Shown piece by piece: positions 6,059 through 8,533 of a DNA stretch of 8,533 nt; positions within the stretch are counted from its first letter, which is position 1; each line of letters starts with the position of its first letter. This DNA is from Flammeovirgaceae bacterium UBA4659 (lineage in GTDB: Bacteria; Bacteroidota; Bacteroidia; Cytophagales; Cyclobacteriaceae): assembly GCA_002405445.1 (NCBI GenBank), contig DHLV01000192.1:1-8533 (forward strand), written 5' to 3'. The position numbers and the translations under genes are program-made. The notes beneath the pieces are model-generated. The model had not been told where the DNA came from and made no database searches. It saw only the letters and a list, made by a program, of their open reading frames with translations.

Positions 6059-7384
6059 ATGAGAACGAACGTACTCCTTTTGCTCCTGGCGTTATCATTT
6101 TCTTTGCATGCCCAAACCAAAGCGCTGGTGGGCGGAACGCTGATTGACGGCTACGGGGGCAAACCTCTGGCCAACTCCGTCATCATCATCGAAGAGGAGC
6201 GCATCAAAGCCATCGGCACGGTGGGCAACATCGAAATACCTAAAGGCGCGGAGGTCATCTCCACGGAAGGCATGAGCGTGATGCCCGGCCTGTGGGACAT
6301 GCACGTGCACCTGATGATTAACGGCCACAGCGACTACGCACATTGGGACAAGAAGTACATGAAAATCCAGAAGGACGTCATCATGCCCTCAAGCGCACAT
6401 CAGCTGCTGCTGGCAGGCGTTACCAGTGCGCGCGATCTGGGCGGCCCGCTGGAGGCAAGCCTCTCTGTGCGCGACCGCATCAACAAAGGCGAGATACCCG
6501 GCCCTACCATGTACATGAGCGGCCCTTTTATCCAGCATGAACCGTACCCCGGCACGCAGGAATTTCGCTGGGGCGTGAAGGGCCCGGAAGATGCACGCGC
6601 CAAGGTGAAGCAATTGGCCAAAGCCGGAGTGAACTGCATTAAACTCATCGACCAGGATGACATGACGGAAGCCGAATACATGGCCGTGGTGGACGAAGCA
6701 CACAAAAACAAATTGAAAGTGGTGGCCCACTCGCACCGGCCCGATGAAATCCGCAGGGGCATGAAAGCAGGTGCCGATAACTTTGAACACACCGGCCTGG
6801 CGGCCGCCCCCGAATACCCGGACGACATCATGGCCATGATAAAAGAGCGCACCGCCAAGATGAGCCTCGGGCCGTTGTTCTGGACACCTACCGTGGAGGG
6901 GTTGTACAACTACGAGTACGTGCGCGACAACCCCGAAGCACTCGACAACACCAGTTGGCACCTGGGCCTGCCCGATTCCATCATCCAAGACATCAAGCAA
7001 TCGCTCAAGTACCCCGGTCGGCTCAGCTACTTCGGGCTCAACCCTATCCGCAAGCCTACGCTCGAGAAGAAAATTAAACAACTGAAAGACGCAGGCGTGG
7101 TGCTACTCATCGGCACCGACAGCGGCATCCCGATGAAATTTCACAGCCAGAGCACGTGGAACGAACTCGATGTGTGGGTGAACAAGTTCGGCCTCGACCC
7201 GATGTACACCATTCGCGCAGCTACGTACTGGCCGGCCGTGATGATGGGTGTGGAAAAAGATTTTGGCACCGTGGCCGAGGGCAAGTATGCCGACATCATA
7301 GCCGTGAAAGGCGATGTGCTCCGCCACATGGCGTTGCTGCAAGATGTAAAGCTGGTAGTGAAGAAGGGGAAGAGATATAAATAA
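6059..7384 (+). CDS. Secreted metal-dependent amidohydrolase (imidazolonepropionase-like), 441 aa
   Basis: Predicted exported hydrolase of the amidohydrolase superfamily (COG1228-like), acting on an amide or cyclic C-N bond; the substrate cannot be read from sequence. A signal peptide covers 1-18 (NVLLLLLALSFSLHA). A small beta domain (21-75) opens with LVGGTLIDG. The barrel starts with the metal motif HVH (H82, H84) in MPGLWDMHVHL. Probable further ligands are K195 (CIKLID), H224 or H226 (VVAHSH), H244 (NFEHTG) and the catalytic D354 (IGTDSG). The end has the family's typical F-G-T-V-A-E-G-K-Y-A-D signature (402-412). Length and motifs are complete. ATG at 6059 is chosen over upstream in-frame codons because it places the signal peptide at the N-terminus. 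The gene is markedly GC-richer than the module to its left. Confidence 0.93.
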   Translation: MRTNVLLLLLALSFSLHAQTKALVGGTLIDGYGGKPLANSVIIIEEERIKAIGTVGNIEIPKGAEVISTEGMSVMPGLWDMHVHLMINGHSDYAHWDKKYMKIQKDVIMPSSAHQLLLAGVTSARDLGGPLEASLSVRDRINKGEIPGPTMYMSGPFIQHEPYPGTQEFRWGVKGPEDARAKVKQLAKAGVNCIKLIDQDDMTEAEYMAVVDEAHKNKLKVVAHSHRPDEIRRGMKAGADNFEHTGLAAAPEYPDDIMAMIKERTAKMSLGPLFWTPTVEGLYNYEYVRDNPEALDNTSWHLGLPDSIIQDIKQSLKYPGRLSYFGLNPIRKPTLEKKIKQLKDAGVVLLIGTDSGIPMKFHSQSTWNELDVWVNKFGLDPMYTIRAATYWPAVMMGVEKDFGTVAEGKYADIIAVKGDVLRHMALLQDVKLVVKKGKRYK

Positions 7385-7441
7385 TCTATGCAAACCTGTG
7401 ACGATCATTTGGTAATTGGAATTACAGAGGAAAAGTTGGAC

Positions 7442-7879
7442 ATGGAAACAATACAACCCCTTACCAATGTATGCCTTTCATTCAATTGTCCGATGAAGTG
7501 GAACAGGATGAAATCAATCTCAAAATCGAAACGACACTGTCAACAATGCCAGTGCGTGGTGACAGACTTTAGAAATGTGTCGCAGGAGGAATTCGATGTT
7601 GCTTTAAAAAAATCTCGCGGACACCTGTGTGGGAGATCTACTAAATTTCAACTAAGTGCTTCTTTTCTGATCAAGATAGCAACAACTGCAACGTTAGTTG
7701 CTTGTAATACCGAGTATCTGATGGAGCCCAAGAGCACAAAAGAATCATCATCAGTTTTTCTTGACGAATTTGCACCGGATTCAAAGTTAATTTCAGATAC
7801 TAAAGCCTTTGAGTTAACCGGTATAGTTTTCATTCCCGATTCTGTTGATGCCGAAATAAATGAACAACACGATGAATGA
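7442..7879 (+). CDS. Cys-rich putative membrane protein, Bacteroidota C-x4-W/C-x2-C family, 145 aa
   Basis: Function unknown. The N-terminus carries NCPMKW (C16, W20) with M23, then RHCQQCQ (C33, C36, plus C38), then VTDF and HLCGR (C63). This spacing resembles a Bacteroidota N-terminal motif of the form C-P-x2-W-x2-M ... F-C-x2-C-x-x-x-V-x-D-F ... V-C-G-R, seen ahead of a membrane segment. Paired cysteines suggest metal or disulfide chemistry. A hydrophobic stretch follows (about 71-88) ending LVAC-N, which could be a membrane helix. The tail FELTGIVFIPDS looks like the first strand of a CarboxypepD_reg domain that then stops, so the protein may be a shortened relative of larger members. ATG at 7442 follows an agagga stretch and starts near the motif; an in-frame ATG at 7388 would add 18 residues without visible character. 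Confidence 0.65.
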   Translation: METIQPLTNVCLSFNCPMKWNRMKSISKSKRHCQQCQCVVTDFRNVSQEEFDVALKKSRGHLCGRSTKFQLSASFLIKIATTATLVACNTEYLMEPKSTKESSSVFLDEFAPDSKLISDTKAFELTGIVFIPDSVDAEINEQHDE

Positions 7880-8081
7880 TATTTGAGATAATCGCGAGAA
7901 TACTACAAAGTTCACCACATACTCAGAAAATGAGTCTTCTCATTTCGATTGGTAAGTCTTCGAGCGTTGGCGATAGCAGGTCTTTTTGATAGAAACCAGC
8001 GCGAGTTCTGCTTGCAAAAGCGTAATCCTGTTTTGTTGGTCATTAAAATTCTTTTTTTGTAAGTTACCAACTTATATTTCC
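7880..8081. other. Intergenic region with small palindromes, no supported gene
   Basis: In this 202-nt gap the inverted repeat aaatgag-tctt-ctcattt (7928-7945) forms a 7-bp stem about 50 nt after the preceding stop. No T-run follows on the plus strand, so it is a weak terminator candidate at best. A second inverted repeat, taagtt-acc-aactta (8060-8074), ends 7 nt before the next ATG at 8082. A short minus-strand open stretch without a start codon is present and is not called. Confidence 0.4.
8060..8074. promoter_or_regulatory. Palindrome taagtt-acc-aactta upstream of the CarboxypepD_reg-like gene
   Basis: Perfect 6-bp arms with a 3-nt spacer, ending 7 nt before the ATG at 8082. Its placement parallels the palindrome 8 nt before the response-regulator ATG, and both contain AAGTT, but the arms differ. 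It may be an operator, an RNA hairpin over the translation start, or chance. Confidence 0.25.
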
Positions 8082-8533
8082 ATGATTGTAATATTGAGGT
8101 TGGTAATTCTTCTCCTTTATGCGCACATGTCATTTGCCCAAATACTGGTAGAGGGCGTAGTACGTGACAAAGAAACAGGACAGCCCGTCCCTTTTGCCTC
8201 TGTGGGCGTGCCCGGCACCACCAAAGGTACAAGCACCAATGCCGAAGGTCAATTCAGCCTGTCTTTAAATCATGCAACCAAAATAAAAGTCTCTTGTGTG
8301 GGTTATGAGTCTGTTGAAGTGAACTCAGACCAAAAAACTTTGTCCATATTATTAAAGCCAATTTCCACCGAGCTGGAAGAAGTAATAATACTAGAGAAAA
8401 AAATCAATGCCACACGCGTGGCGAGGCAGGCTCTTAATAGCGTGGCGCGCAACTGCAACCGAAACACCTTTGTACAAACTTTTTTTTACCGACATTATTG
8501 TAAAGATGATTCGGTCTACGGCCGACTGATAGA
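8082..8533 (+). CDS. Secreted CarboxypepD_reg-like protein, N-terminal part (runs off window)
   Basis: Incomplete gene: 150 codons are visible with no stop before the window ends. ATG at 8082 gives a clear signal peptide (about 1-19, LRLVILLLYAHMSFA, cleavage before QILVEG). Residues 20-92 form a carboxypeptidase-regulatory-like beta-sandwich: VEGVVRDKETGQPVPFASV, the PGTTKGTSTNAEGQFSL motif, then KVSCVGYES. The following LKPISTELEEVII and a segment with RQALNSV and TFFYR (about 108-150) match Bacteroidota proteins where this domain precedes a long C-terminal region, such as the DUF5686-type envelope proteins. It probably acts in the periplasm or at the outer membrane. The visible part lacks TonB-dependent receptor plug motifs, but a TonB receptor cannot be fully excluded without the rest. 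Confidence 0.85.
   Translation, partial: MIVILRLVILLLYAHMSFAQILVEGVVRDKETGQPVPFASVGVPGTTKGTSTNAEGQFSLSLNHATKIKVSCVGYESVEVNSDQKTLSILLKPISTELEEVIILEKKINATRVARQALNSVARNCNRNTFVQTFFYRHYCKDDSVYGRLI

Noticed and set aside
6389..7081. Long open frame antisense to the amidohydrolase (230 codons)
   Set aside because: This is a shadow frame of a GC-rich gene: it is rich in His, Val and Arg with no domain pattern, while the plus strand encodes a complete enzyme.
7912..8059. Minus-strand open frames in the gap before the CarboxypepD_reg-like gene
   Set aside because: One has a start but no protein character and overlaps the next gene; another reads protein-like for about 40 codons but has no start codon. 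Too little to call a gene or remnant.

Overview
The window looks like a chromosomal segment from a Bacteroidota bacterium, probably of the Cytophagales/Sphingobacteriales type. The evidence is a set of lineage-typical protein architectures: a lipocalin-like lipoprotein, a 7TMR-DISM histidine kinase with a LuxR-type regulator, a CarboxypepD_reg-like secreted protein, and a Cys/Trp motif protein of the 'C-P-x-x-W ... C-x-x-C ... D-F ... C-G-R' kind. Start codons mostly lack a Shine-Dalgarno sequence, which also fits. There is no tRNA, rRNA, transposase or CRISPR array. The genus cannot be fixed from the sequence alone.

Layout. Positions 1-201 and 5684-5884 are two direct copies of a structured intergenic repeat with 5 differences in 201 columns. 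Between them lies an AT-rich module of about 5.5 kb. Its left half is a minus-strand operon read from 2897 down to 355: a lipoprotein made of two tandem copies of one ~80-residue domain, a 490-residue protein with a TPR/coiled-coil middle and a predicted outer-membrane barrel end, and a small lipocalin-like lipoprotein. Gaps are 20 and 15 nt, and a hairpin terminator candidate follows at 301-327. Its right half is a plus-strand two-component system: a NarL/FixJ-type response regulator (3103-3735) and a 7TMR-DISM histidine kinase (3799-5655). The two halves diverge from a 205-bp region containing two palindromes close to the regulator start.

Right of the second repeat the composition changes. 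A clearly GC-richer gene encodes a secreted metal-dependent amidohydrolase (6059-7384). It is followed by a short Cys-rich putative membrane protein (7442-7879), a 202-nt gap, and the 5' part of a secreted CarboxypepD_reg-like protein that runs off the window (8082-8533).

Working model (inference). The kinase/regulator pair and the divergent envelope-protein operon form one functional module, with the kinase sensing a periplasmic ligand and the regulator acting on the shared divergent region. The flanking direct repeats mean the module could be lost or gained by homologous recombination, or that the repeat is simply a dispersed family present here twice. The window cannot tell these apart.
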